Shown: in pieces, positions 27,157 through 35,640 of the stretch | Position numbering within the stretch: position 1 is the stretch's first letter | Layout: each line of letters starts with the position of its first letter | DNA from: an uncultured Myxococcales bacterium | GTDB taxonomy: Bacteria; Myxococcota_A; UBA9042 | DNA length: 55,283 nucleotides | Assembly (NCBI GenBank): GCA_903919145.1 | Contig: CAIXGW010000363.1 | Location: forward strand, 1-55,283 | Direction: 5' to 3' | The notes under the pieces: generated by a model | The model's database searches: none | The model's input: only the letters and a program-made list of their open reading frames with translations | Told to the model about the DNA's origin: nothing | Program-made: the position numbers and the translations under genes

Positions 27157-27405
27157 ATGAAGCGAGCCCTGACCCTCTTTGTGGTGGCCCTGTTGAGTGG
27201 CTGTGCCAGCGAAGGCGCTGCGGGCGATGCCTGCGACAAGGCCGGCGTGACCGATGGCTGCGAGTCCGGCACCATCTGCGCCAATGACTCCAATGGCTTG
27301 AACTATTGCCGCAAGACCTGCACCGACCAGGCGCAGTGCACGGCGACCGAGTCGTGCAGCGGCATCACCGGCACCTCGACCAAGGCTTGCCAGCCCAAGA
27401 AGTAG
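27157..27405 (+). CDS. Small Cys-rich lipoprotein
   Basis: 82 residues. MKRALTLFVVALLSGCASE has a lipobox LSGC. The mature part has eight Cys (ACDKAG, GCESGTIC, NYCRKTC, QCTATESC and AC near the end), a small disulphide-rich fold seen in myxobacterial surface proteins. A GGAG 6 bases before the ATG at 27157 is preferred over the ATG at 27145. No function can be assigned. Confidence 0.65.
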   Translation: MKRALTLFVVALLSGCASEGAAGDACDKAGVTDGCESGTICANDSNGLNYCRKTCTDQAQCTATESCSGITGTSTKACQPKK

Positions 27406-27503
27406 CCGCGCTGCTGGAGCCTTGCCCAGCACAGCGGGGCCCGTCGCCGTCGCAGATCTGCCGCGCGGCCGAGACCCTGTTGCCGCTCCTGCCGACCAAG
27501 CCG

Positions 27504-28355
27504 CTAGAGATTGTCCAAGTCCCACTGCCGCAGATCGACCGTCTGGCGGCCCCAGGCCCCGCTCTTGGGCTCGCGGACCTCGACCACCAGCCGCACCCAC
27601 TGCCCGCAGTACGGCGTGGCCACGTTTTGCTCAAACGCCACCGGCACGCCAGGCACCAGCTTGCTGGCGTTGGTCCACCAGCCGGCTGGACCGGGCTCGG
27701 CCACCGCCATCACCTTGCTGGCGCCCACCAGCTCCGTGGCGACCACTTTGCAGCCGCCGGCGCCGTCGCCCATCAGCGCGTGGCCAGCGACTTCCAGCAC
27801 CACCTTGGCCGGAGTGCCCGCAGGCAGGGCCACTCGCACCGCCGCCCAGACGTGAACGCCTCCCTGTACGCCCTCGACAATCGGCGCCCACGGCGTGGCG
27901 GCTCCTCCGACTTGGTAGGGCACAAACGCACCTGTGTCGGGGTCCGCCCTCCCCACAGAGAATGCCAGCGACGCCGCCTGCGCTGGCTTGCCGTCGGCCG
28001 TGGCCCAGGTCAGGCCGGTATAGCTGTTGGGGCACTGAGGTACGCTGGCGACAGTGGGCGCTGCGGCATTGCCGGCGGGCTGGCACTTGTGGAAGCAAGC
28101 GACCGGAGCGCTGTTGACGGGGCAAGCTGGCGGCTTCTTGGAGGGGACCGGAGCCGCGTCCTGGCCCGCCGCATCGGCCGCCGCCGCGGCATCGCCCTTG
28201 GCCGCGTCGCCAACGGCGTTGGCCGCCGCATCGGCCGCTGCGCCTGCGGCGTCGGCCGCTGCTGCCTTGGCGGCCGGGTCGCTGGCGCAGGCGCCCGCCA
28301 GGACCAGCCAGGCCGACAGCGCAGCGCTCCGCGGGATCCAGCGAGCTGCGCTCAT
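27504..28355 (-). CDS. Lipoprotein of unknown function
   Basis: 283 residues. The lipobox is LAGACAS. An Ala/Asp-rich linker (AAADAAGAAADAAANAVGD) runs to about residue 75. The C-terminal domain is beta-rich with Cys (PPACPVNSAPVACFHKC) and segments such as VHVWAAVRVALPAG and WVRLVVEVREPKSG. Its ATG overlaps the stop of the Kelch-like gene (TAATG), so both are in one operon. I do not recognise the domain. Confidence 0.6.
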   Translation of the reverse strand: MSAARWIPRSAALSAWLVLAGACASDPAAKAAAADAAGAAADAAANAVGDAAKGDAAAAADAAGQDAAPVPSKKPPACPVNSAPVACFHKCQPAGNAAAPTVASVPQCPNSYTGLTWATADGKPAQAASLAFSVGRADPDTGAFVPYQVGGAATPWAPIVEGVQGGVHVWAAVRVALPAGTPAKVVLEVAGHALMGDGAGGCKVVATELVGASKVMAVAEPGPAGWWTNASKLVPGVPVAFEQNVATPYCGQWVRLVVEVREPKSGAWGRQTVDLRQWDLDNL

Positions 28356-29866
28356 TACTGGACCCCCGCCACTGCGGCAAAGCCAAAGCGCCCATAGGGC
28401 ATCGGCGGCGCAATCGCTTTCCACTGGGTGTCTTGCTGGCCGAGCCGCCAGGTCGCATCCGCCGCCAGGGCATACAGGCCGTCTGGCCCCTCGACCAGCG
28501 GCGCATAGGGCGTTGGCGGTGCGGCCACCCACTGCTGGCCCACGCGGCGCTGCGGCTGGCACCACTGCTGCAACACGCCATTGGGGCCGGGCTTCTCATA
28601 GGGGCACTTGGGGCATCCGGCCTTGACCGGCGCCTCGCTGCTGGGGATCACCCACAGCTCGCGCCCTTTGGCCGTGTCGCGCATCACCACGGCTTGCGGC
28701 AGCGCCTCTGGGCAGGGCCAGCCGATGTCTTTCTCGGCAATCGAGCTGCCATCGGCCGCCCCCAGCCACGCTTTGCCCGCGGCCAGGATGACCGGCTGGC
28801 CATCCAGCTCTCCCATCGGCAAAGAGGGCCACGGCAGCTTGGCAAAAGCGCTGGCGAGTTCAGGGGGAACGGCAGGTGCCGGCGTCTGCACCACCTGGCC
28901 CTGTAGGTCGGCCACTGCCCAAAGCTCTGGCTGCGGCGGCGCCGTCACGGTCTTGGCGCGCAACCCACCGGCGGCAAACAGGTGCGGACCGATTTGCCGG
29001 CCCGCTGCGCCCACCCGCGGATGCGGCCATGCCATCGGGCTATCCCACTGTCCGCTGACCAGGTCAAAGCGGCGCAGGCTGCGGCAGCCGACCTCCTGCT
29101 TGATGGTGGTGGGCGTAATGATCGCTTCGGCGCAGGCGGGGAAGAAGACATCCCAGTAATCCATCGCTTGGTAGCTGCCGCCGGTCTGGCCGCCCATCAC
29201 CCACAGCTGGCCCTGCCACAGGCCTGCCACCGGCTGGATGCGGAACTCCGGCAGCCAGCCCACGGTGTAGTCCCAGGTGCCATCGGCGGTGCGCAGGCGC
29301 TGGATCCGCGCGGCGTCGGCCGCTCCTGTAGGCGGCGGCGGAAAGGCCGTGACCTCGCCGCCCACAATGTACAGCACGGTCTGGGGCTTGGCTTGCAGGG
29401 TCAGCTGGCCGCACAGGCCGTTTTGCAGCGAGCACACCGCGGTACAGCTGCCCGGTCCGACCCGTTTGAGCGATCCCGGCGCCTTGCCCGTCACGCACAC
29501 GGCGCTGGGGCCCACCACCCACTGGCACTGGGCCGTCAGGTCTTGGCCGCCGCTGTGGGCCGTTAGCGTCACTTCTAGGGGCAGAGGCACCAAAGTGGTG
29601 TGGTCGGCAGCCAGGTCGATCCACGGCTGGTCGCAGTGCGGGGTGGCCGCCAAGGGCAGGGCGGCGGTGTCTTGCCCAGCCCCGCTGTCGCTGCCTCTAC
29701 CGCCACGGCCCTGCTGATCTGCCTGCCCCGCGGCATCGCAGGCACAGCGAGCCACTGCAGGCGCTGGCGATGGTGCGCAAGCGCTGCCCCACAGGCTCAG
29801 GCCCACAAGCCAAGGAGCAGACCTCAGCAGGCGCTGGAGTGGAGATGAGGGGCGGCGCAACGGCAA
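28355..29866 (-). CDS. Kelch-like beta-propeller lipoprotein
   Basis: 503 residues with a TTG start (MPLRRPSSPL) and a lipobox GSAC near residue 30. Repeated blocks of the Kelch kind are visible (VLYIVGGEVTAFPPPP, LWVMGGQTGGSYQAMDYW, HLFAAGGLRAKTV, PVILAAGKAWLG), which suggests a beta-propeller on the outer face of a membrane. GAGG sits just before the TTG. It starts 6 bases after the Cys-rich fragment's stop and is followed by a lipoprotein gene, giving a lipoprotein operon. Confidence 0.6.
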   Translation of the reverse strand: MPLRRPSSPLQRLLRSAPWLVGLSLWGSACAPSPAPAVARCACDAAGQADQQGRGGRGSDSGAGQDTAALPLAATPHCDQPWIDLAADHTTLVPLPLEVTLTAHSGGQDLTAQCQWVVGPSAVCVTGKAPGSLKRVGPGSCTAVCSLQNGLCGQLTLQAKPQTVLYIVGGEVTAFPPPPTGAADAARIQRLRTADGTWDYTVGWLPEFRIQPVAGLWQGQLWVMGGQTGGSYQAMDYWDVFFPACAEAIITPTTIKQEVGCRSLRRFDLVSGQWDSPMAWPHPRVGAAGRQIGPHLFAAGGLRAKTVTAPPQPELWAVADLQGQVVQTPAPAVPPELASAFAKLPWPSLPMGELDGQPVILAAGKAWLGAADGSSIAEKDIGWPCPEALPQAVVMRDTAKGRELWVIPSSEAPVKAGCPKCPYEKPGPNGVLQQWCQPQRRVGQQWVAAPPTPYAPLVEGPDGLYALAADATWRLGQQDTQWKAIAPPMPYGRFGFAAVAGVQ

Positions 29867-29872
29867 GCGACC

Positions 29873-30241
29873 TCAGCCCTGGCAGACGTTGGTTTTCTGA
29901 TGGGCGCAGCCGCCGTTGGGCGAGCAGCTGTCGATGGTGAAGGGGTTCAGGTCGTCGCAGCTGAGGGGGGCGCCCTGGCACTGCCCTTGCTTGCATTGGT
30001 CGCAGCTGGCGGCCGGGTCCATCCAGTAGAAGTCCAAGTTGAAGTCGCCTTTGCCGCTCCACTTGCCTCCGGGGGCTGTGCGGGCGTAGCTGAACCACGA
30101 AGAGGCGCCATAGTGCAGGTTCTTGCCGTTGGCGCCAATACCGATCTGGAAGGGATACATGCTGCCCACCGGCGCCTGCAGCAAGGTGGCGCTGTCAGCC
30201 AAATTGCTGGCGCGCTTCAGCGTGGCCTGGCCCGGGATCAT
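29873..30241 (-). pseudogene. C-terminal part of broken Cys-rich protein
   Basis: 122 residues if translated from the ATG at 30241. The sequence (GSMYPFQIGIGANGKNLHYG, then DFNLDFYWMDPAASCDQCKQ and SCDDLNPFTIDSC) is a second copy of a domain found in the upstream frame (GSVYPFQVGKGANGKTWAYS ... DINVDLDLQPLPAACDVC). That domain begins before the ATG: the same frame upstream reads RQLYFDMIPG, matching DYFDLISG. The real N-terminal part therefore lies in the other frame of the neighbouring gene, and the two are most likely one gene split by a frameshift near 30245. The ATGA overlap could also allow coupling. Confidence 0.6.
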
Positions 30242-32862
30242 GTCGAAATACAGCTGCCGGTCTCCAGCGCGCCGCCCAAGGTCCAGGTGTCTTTGGACGA
30301 TTCAAAGTAGTTGAACTCTGTGGCATCCGCGCCCACCGGCTTGCCGTTCAAGGTGCAGCTGTAGCTGTTGTCGGCAGAAATCACCAGCGATCCAGTCAAG
30401 TTGCTTGCGCCTGCCGGGATGCCAAAGCTGCGAGTCAACACCGCCGTGGTATCGACTGTGGGGTTGACGACCTCGGCCGAGCTCCAGATCCAGGTGGCGC
30501 CGGGGATGCTGGCGGTCCAGCTCGGGTGGCCGTTCCAAGTCGCCACTGCGGGCGCGCCGCCGACCGTGGTCTGGCCGTCGCTGACCAGCGCCAGGCTGCC
30601 AGTGACGCCAGACAGGGCCTTGTGGCTGCAGCCGCTGACGGGGTCGCAGCTGTCGGCGCTGCAGGGATTGCCGTCGCCGCAGTCGACCTGGAGGCCCGCG
30701 GCGCAATTGCCGTCCTGGCAGCTGTCGCCGGCCGTGCAAGCATCGCCGTCGCTGCAGGTACCTACCTGGGCGGTGTGGAGGCAGCCTTTGGCCTTGTCGC
30801 AGCTATCGACCGTGCACGGCTGCTGATCATCGCAGGAAACCGGCTTGAATCCAGCGCATTTGCCGCCCTTGCACATTGAGTCGCCGCTGCAGACATCGCC
30901 GTCGTCGCAGGCCATGCCGTCATTGGGCGGAAAGGTGCAGCCGCTCTTGGGGTCGCTGAAGTCGTTGGTGCAGAGGTTGCCGTCGGCGCATTTCAAGCTG
31001 TCGCTGCCCTGGCAGGCGCCGGCCTGGCACTTGTCTGCCACCGAGCAGGTGTCGCCGTCGTCGCAGCCCTTGCCATCGGCGGCGCTGTAGCTGCAGCCCT
31101 TGGCGGCGGTGCAGCTGTCGACGGTGCACGGATTGCCGTCGTCGCAGGTCTTGCCCTGGCCAGACACGCACTTGCCCGCGACACAGCTGTCGCCCTGGGT
31201 GCAGCTGTTGCCGTCATCGCAGAACTTTCCGTCCAGCATCTTGTGTTGGCAGCCCAACAGCGCGTCGCAAACGTCCGCCGTGCAAGGATTGGCGTCATTG
31301 CAGTTGACGGGCGAGCCGCCGGTACACGTGCCGCTCTGGCAGGTCTCGCCGCCCTTGCACTTGTCGCCGTCGTCGCAGGGGATGGCGTTCAGCGGCTCAT
31401 TCTTGCAGCCAATGGCAGAGAAGCAGCCGTCTTTGGTGCAGGCATTGTGGTCGTCGCAGTCTACGGCGGTGCCAGGTAGGCACTGGCCCTTGGCGCACAG
31501 GTCGCCGCTGGAGCATTTGTCGCCGTCGTCGCAGACGTTGCCGTTCATGGGCAGGTGCAGGCAGCCCGTCTGCCAGTCGCAGCTGTCTTGGGTGCAGGGC
31601 TTGCCGTCGTCGCACGGGTCCACGCCGCCGATCTTGCACTTGCCCTTGATGCAGGTGTCTTCCAGGGTGCAGGCGTTGCCATCGGTGCAGGCGATGCCGT
31701 TGAGCGGCGCATACACGCACCCTTTGGCCGGGTCGCAGCTGTCGTCGGTGCAGGTGTTGTTGTCATTGCACAGCGTGGCCGAGCCGCCCTGGCAAACGCC
31801 ACCCTGGCACTGGTCGGCGCTGATGCAGGCGTTGTCGTCGTCGCAGCCGCTGGTGGCTGGGGCAAAGGTGCAGCCCTTCTTGGGATCGCAAGCCTCTGTA
31901 GTGCAAGGGTTGTTGTCGGCGCAGTTGGCGGTTTCGCCGCTCTTGCACTGGTTGCCCAGGCACGCTTCGCCCACGCTGCAGGCGTCGCCGTCATCGCAGG
32001 CGGTGCCCTTGGGCGCAGCGGCGTGCAGGCAGCCCTGGCCGGGATTGCAGAGATCCTTGGTGCAGGGATTGTTGTCCTCGCACATCTCATGCTTGGCATC
32101 GCCTGGTTTGCATTCGCCCTGAAAGCACTTATCGCCCGGCGTGCACGCCTTGCCGTCCTCGCAGGGCTTGCCATTGGTGTCTTTGTGGCTGCACTGGCCC
32201 TTGACGCACGCATCGTCGGTGCAGGGATTGGCGTCGTCGCAACTGTTGGGCAAGCCGGCCTGGCAGCTGCCGCTGGAGCACACGTCGCAGGCCGCGGGCA
32301 GCGGCTGCAGGTCCAGGTCGACGTTGATGTCGCCGTGGCCCTGTAGGCTGGAGGTGCCATCGGTTTTGACCCAGTCCAGCCAGCCCGAAGACGAATAGGC
32401 CCAGGTCTTGCCATTGGCGCCCTTGCCGACTTGGAAGGGGTACACCGAGCCCTTGGGCTTTTGGGTCAGCGCAACGCTCGCGCCGCCGCCGACCTGAGCC
32501 AGGGTGCCGCTGATCAGGTCAAAGTAGTCCCAGCTGTCGGTGAGGTTCTTGGGGACCATCCAGCCGGCGTCCAGCTTGGGCCCGCCGCTGCCTTCGCCCG
32601 CCGCTCCAGCGCCGCGGTACTTGAAAACCATCTTCAGCGTCCATGGTTGGCCGATGGAGCCGGGGCCATCTCCCAGGTGATACGGGCGGACCACGCCGGC
32701 CAGGCTGGCGGTGCCGTCGCCGTTCCAGCGCAGGCTGGCGCCAGCGTCTAGAAGCCTGTCGGGATAATCCCCGCCAGGCTCCGTGCCATTTTGCGTTTTT
32801 TTCAGTCGGGCAAGAAATATTGGAAGTGAATTCCAATATTTCGCCCGCCTGGGCGCTCGCAA
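30238..32862 (-). pseudogene. Large Cys/Asp-rich repeat protein, broken gene
   Basis: 874 residues in one frame, without a signal peptide. A beta-rich domain (YFDLISGTLAQVGGGASVAL and following) leads to about 19 Cys modules that alternate between CDDxNPCTxDxCDxxxGC and CDDGDxCSxxDxCxxGxC patterns. A beta-sandwich follows (PSWTASIPGATWIWSSAEVV, SADNSYSCTLNGKPVGAD). One module has Phe for Cys (CTNDFSDPKSGC). The repeats are probably disulphide- and Ca-stabilised and surface-exposed. The N-terminal 25 residues come from an AT-rich hairpin region and look foreign. The gene seems to be the middle of one reading unit 33581-29873, interrupted by an inverted-repeat element and a downstream frameshift. 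Confidence 0.6.
32814..32842. repeat. Perfect AT-rich inverted repeat
   Basis: GAAATATTGGAA, a 5-base loop (GTGAA), then TTCCAATATTTC: a perfect 12-bp stem in otherwise GC-rich DNA. It lies between the broken Cys-rich gene and the 87-bp inverted-repeat element and probably came with the insertion. It could also act as a terminator-like hairpin or operator. Confidence 0.65.
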
Positions 32863-32871
32863 GACGATCGC

Positions 32872-32958
32872 CCTAGGACCCTGTCGGATGGTGCAGCTGA
32901 TTCAATAGTTTTAAGGAGTTATCCGTAGGCGACGGCATTACTCCGACAGGCTCCTAGG
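32872..32958. mobile_element. 87-bp inverted-repeat element (family B)
   Basis: The ends CCTAGGACCCTGTCGGA (32872-32888) and, reverse complemented, CCTAGGAGCCTGTCGGA (32942-32958) match at 16 of 17 positions. The ends resemble the CCTAGG-centred palindromes at 38.9-39.4 kb and 45.3 kb. The left flank and right flank both hold CAGGCTCC (32775 and 32947). The element is non-coding and MITE-like, and interrupts the Cys-rich gene. Confidence 0.65.
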
Positions 32959-33581
32959 CCAAAGCGGACCACGTGCTGCTCATTGCCGTCAAAGAAACCG
33001 GGCATCCACAAAGCGTTGCAACCTACCGCCGCTTCTTCTGGGCAGCCTTTGGCAGCGCTGGCGGCGTAGATCCGCCCCACGCCGGCAGGCAGATCGCAGC
33101 CGGTGCAGGCGTCGCCGTCGTCGCAGGTCAAGGGCTCAGCCAGCGGGCCATTTTTGCAACCGAGCAGCGGATCGCAGCTGTCGGCGGTGCAGCCGTCGCC
33201 ATCGGAGCAGTCCAGGCCTTGGGTCGCCGCTGCGCAGGCGCCGGCTGAGCACTGTTCCGAGCCATTGCAGACGTTGCCGTCGTCGCAGAGGGCGGCGTTG
33301 TCGATCTGGCCGTCGCAGTCGTCGTCGGCGCCGTTGCAGAATTCTGGGCCTGGATTGCAGCCGCCGGGGGGGATGCAGAAATTGGCTCCGCCCTGGCCGG
33401 GCACGGCGAGGCACTGCCAATTGGTCTTGCAGTCCTTGTCTTTCTTGCACGGTTCGGCGGTTACGCCGTCGGGAAGGCTGTCGGCCAGGCCTACGTCCCA
33501 CCAGCCGCCGCCGTCGGCCGCTTGGCCGCCTTCGGGGGTTGCGCAGGCGGGTAGCATGGCCGGCAGCACCCACAGCGCCAA
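32919..33581 (-). pseudogene. N-terminal part of broken Cys-rich lipoprotein
   Basis: 220 residues. An N-terminal signal (MALWVLPAMLPACATPEGGQ, lipobox-like PAC) leads to a Cys-rich region with CNGADDDCDGQID, a Myxococcota-type Asp/Cys motif, and CDDGNVCNGSEQC, CSDGDGCTADSC. The last family-like residues are FFDGNEQHVVRFGLG; the tail ACRSNAVAYG is encoded by the 87-bp element. Reading on past the element, the next frame continues GGDYPDRLLDAGASLRWNGD, as expected of one protein. I therefore read this as the 5' part of the same broken gene. Confidence 0.55.
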
Positions 33582-33776
33582 GCTGGTGCAGGTCGCAATG
33601 GTTCTTGTTCACTGAGCTATCATGTCGCCCCCCCGGTCGCCTGATGCCGTTCGAAAACTCTATCGCTTGAAACCGTTGATCTGTTTTGGCGGCGGCGTCA
33701 AGCGCCGACAAAACCGCGGTGCCTGCAGGCGGGGTGCCAAGCCCCCGTCTACAAGACCTCATCAGCAGTCAAGGTT
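33582..33776. other. Intergenic region, no gene seen
   Basis: 195 bases between two minus-strand genes. Upstream of the Cys-rich gene's first ATG; it should hold its promoter. No repeat-family member is visible. Confidence 0.3.
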
Positions 33777-34409
33777 TTAGCGGCCGAGCAGCACGCCGAC
33801 CGCAAACGCACCACGCGCAGTCCAGCGCTGCGCTGCGGCCACCTCGGCGCCGGCCGACAGGCGGGCAAACCACCACGCCCGGCGGGTCCCGCGCGCCACT
33901 TCGACCGAGAATTCTGCGGGCACCATGGGCACCAGGCCTTGATCGACTCCGCCCGCCGCCCCTGCGGCCACTGCGGAGCCCAGCCTCAGCAGGGTATCAG
34001 GCCAGGTCGCCTGCCAAGCTGCGCCAGCGACCAGGCGCCCGCCGGCTGCAAAGCCATGGCGCGGCGAGGCGAACACGCTGGCACTGCCGTAGACCTGCAA
34101 GGTGCGGTGCAGCCACTGGGTGCGCAGCCAGCCGGCTTCCACGTCCAGCGACGGCACCCCCAGGCTCAGGTGGGCCAGCCCCGGACCCAGCGGCAGCGCG
34201 GCGATCGACCCACTGACCAGGGCGCCCACCGCGGCTGCCGGACCGCCGTCTGCAGCAGCGGCCGCAGGGGCCCAGGGCTGGCGACCAGCCGCCAGCAGCG
34301 CCGCCACCGCGGCGGAGTCCAGGCCATCCGGCGCCGCGGCTGCCGCGGGCTGGGCCGCCAGGGCCAGGGCCAGCCCAGCCGCCGCGGCCACCGCTTGCCG
34401 TCGCACCAC
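33777..34409 (-). CDS. Putative exported beta-rich envelope protein
   Basis: 210 residues from a GTG at 34409 (or 34406). RRQAVAAAAGLALALAAQPA reads as a signal peptide. The mature part has alternating strands ending VEVARGTRRAWWFARLSAGA and GAFAVGVLLGR, like a small outer-membrane protein. The frame continues upstream to 34502, but that part is translated tandem-repeat and family A sequence, so the start is drawn at GTG. The motif lies 11 bases upstream of the GTG. Function unknown. Confidence 0.5.
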   Translation of the reverse strand: MVRRQAVAAAAGLALALAAQPAAAAAPDGLDSAAVAALLAAGRQPWAPAAAAADGGPAAAVGALVSGSIAALPLGPGLAHLSLGVPSLDVEAGWLRTQWLHRTLQVYGSASVFASPRHGFAAGGRLVAGAAWQATWPDTLLRLGSAVAAGAAGGVDQGLVPMVPAEFSVEVARGTRRAWWFARLSAGAEVAAAQRWTARGAFAVGVLLGR

Positions 34410-34419
34410 CGCTGCCAGC

Positions 34420-34443
34420 GGGTACCCAGGGCTTTGGTAAGTC
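34420..34443 (+). repeat. Family A motif upstream of exported-protein gene
   Basis: Begins GGGTACCCAGGGCTTTGG and continues TAAGTC. Identical over all 24 bases to the copies at 34587-34610 and 35484-35507. It sits immediately before the GTG of the minus-strand gene at 34409. Confidence 0.85.
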
Positions 34444-34757
34444 GCTGGCCTGGATGAAGATTGTTGGGGGCGGGCTGGCGAGGTCACGGCTGCACCTCCC
34501 ACGTCACCCCGGTGATGGCGCCCGGCAAGGGCAGGGCTGAGTCGAACAGCGCTCGCTGCAGGAATGCCTGGACCACCGCCGCCAGCGGGTACCCAGGGCT
34601 TTGGTAAGTCACTGTTCTAGATGAAAATTGCTGGTCGCGGGCTGGCGAGGTCACGGCCGCACCTCCCACGTCACCCCAGTGATGCCGCCCGGCATGGGCA
34701 GGGCTGGGTCGATCAGCGCTCGCCGCAGGAACTGCTCGACCGCGGCGCCGACCCGCT
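34424..34757. repeat. 167-bp tandem duplication of hydrolase 3' end
   Basis: Two direct copies with a 167-bp period (motif at 34424 and 34591). Each holds a family A motif, a spacer with GCGAGGTCACGGC, and on the minus strand the last ~30 codons of the lipoprotein hydrolase gene. The duplicate (34484-34589) reads VVQAFLQRALFDSALPLPGA and ends GVTWEVQP before a stop at 34484. The gene itself has EQFLRRALIDPALPMPGG and ends GVTWEVRP with a stop at 34651. The two tails have diverged, so the duplication is not recent. Confidence 0.85.
34587..34610 (+). repeat. Family A motif between duplicated tails
   Basis: GGGTACCCAGGGCTTTGG then TAAGTC. Lies between the duplicated tail and the true end of the hydrolase gene, about 40 bases downstream of its stop codon. 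Confidence 0.85.
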
Positions 34758-35481
34758 CGTGGCCGACTTCCAGGGCCAGGGGATGGGGGCAGCCGCCCTT
34801 GACATCGGGGGCCAGAGAATCGGCAAATCCGTAGTGGCTGAGACCCTGGACCACTGCCAGCAGCGCCCCGGGCGGCAGTCGCAGCCAGCCGGCGCGCACC
34901 TGAGCCAGCGGGGCCGAGCAGTCGACCTCACCTGCCACAGAAAGAGCTGGGATCTTTAGAGTTTCGACCGGGTCCCCTGCGGCAGCGTAGCCAGCCAGCA
35001 GGACCAGCGCGGCGAAGCCGCCGTCTGTCGCCACTGCCGCGGCCACCACGGCCCCAAGCGAGTGGCCCGCCACCGCCACCCGGCCGAGCGCAGCCAGCGC
35101 TGGCACCGTGGCCGCCGAGCTGCCTTGGGTCAGCAGCCGCCGCGCCACCTGGGCATTGTCTTGGGCCAATAGCCCAAGGTTGCTGGGAAAGTGGGCAATG
35201 GCCACCGCGAAGCCGCGCGCCGCCAACCGCCGCGCCAGCCAGGCATACTGCGCCGGCTCTACCAAGCCGCCGGGGCACAGCACCAATCCCGGCAGACGCT
35301 GATCTGCTGGCAGGTCCGCAGGGCCTGCGTGGTTGGCATCGACGAACAGGTCCACTGTCACCAGATCGGTGCCGCGGGCTTTGACCGTGACTTGTCGCCA
35401 GGCCACCCCATCGGCAACGAGCCAGGCGCTGTCTTCGCCACACCCGCCGCACAGCCCGGCCAGCGCCACCAGCAGCGCCAT
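34651..35481 (-). CDS. Lipoprotein alpha/beta hydrolase (Abhydrolase_5-like)
   Basis: 276 residues. MALLVALAGLCGGCGEDS has a lipobox LCGGC. The hydrolase core shows LVLCPGGLVEPAQYAWLARR, AVAIAHFPSNLGLLAQDN, the nucleophile elbow VAVAGHSLGAVVAAAV, PALSVAGEVDCSAPL near the acid position and LSHYGFAD with the late His. The pattern fits the Abhydrolase_5 family. The ATG at 35481 is preceded directly by a family A motif where a ribosome binding site should be; none is visible. The 3' end is duplicated downstream in a 167-bp unit. Confidence 0.75.
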   Translation of the reverse strand: MALLVALAGLCGGCGEDSAWLVADGVAWRQVTVKARGTDLVTVDLFVDANHAGPADLPADQRLPGLVLCPGGLVEPAQYAWLARRLAARGFAVAIAHFPSNLGLLAQDNAQVARRLLTQGSSAATVPALAALGRVAVAGHSLGAVVAAAVATDGGFAALVLLAGYAAAGDPVETLKIPALSVAGEVDCSAPLAQVRAGWLRLPPGALLAVVQGLSHYGFADSLAPDVKGGCPHPLALEVGHERVGAAVEQFLRRALIDPALPMPGGITGVTWEVRP

Positions 35482-35483
35482 GC

Positions 35484-35507
35484 GGGTACCCAGGGCTTTG
35501 GTAAGTC
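35484..35507 (+). repeat. Family A motif at the hydrolase start codon
   Basis: GGGTACCCAGGGCTTTGG then TAAGTC, ending 2 bases upstream of the minus-strand ATG at 35481. A hairpin, CTTAGC-TGTTG-GCTAAG at 35510-35526, follows it. The motif and hairpin may supply, or replace, the 5' untranslated region of the gene. Confidence 0.85.
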
Positions 35508-35640
35508 GGCTTAGCTGTTGGCTAAGTAGAAGAGTTGCTCTCAGAGAACCTCCTGAGGCTGCCACGGCAGTCAGCACCGCCAATTTGACGCTGGCGGCGC
35601 GCCGTCGCAAGGTTGGCCCAGCGCACGGCGCGGGGGGTTC

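Noticed and set aside
30300..32400. Regular short repeats in the Cys-rich gene as a possible CRISPR array
   Set aside because: The periodic sequence is protein-coding (CDDGDxC and CDDxNPCT modules), varies at third positions and has no direct repeat-spacer layout.
32775..32954. The CAGGCTCC octamers as a clean target-site duplication
   Set aside because: Excision between them does not bring the two Cys-rich frames into register, so they may be coincidental. Kept only as a note in the finding.
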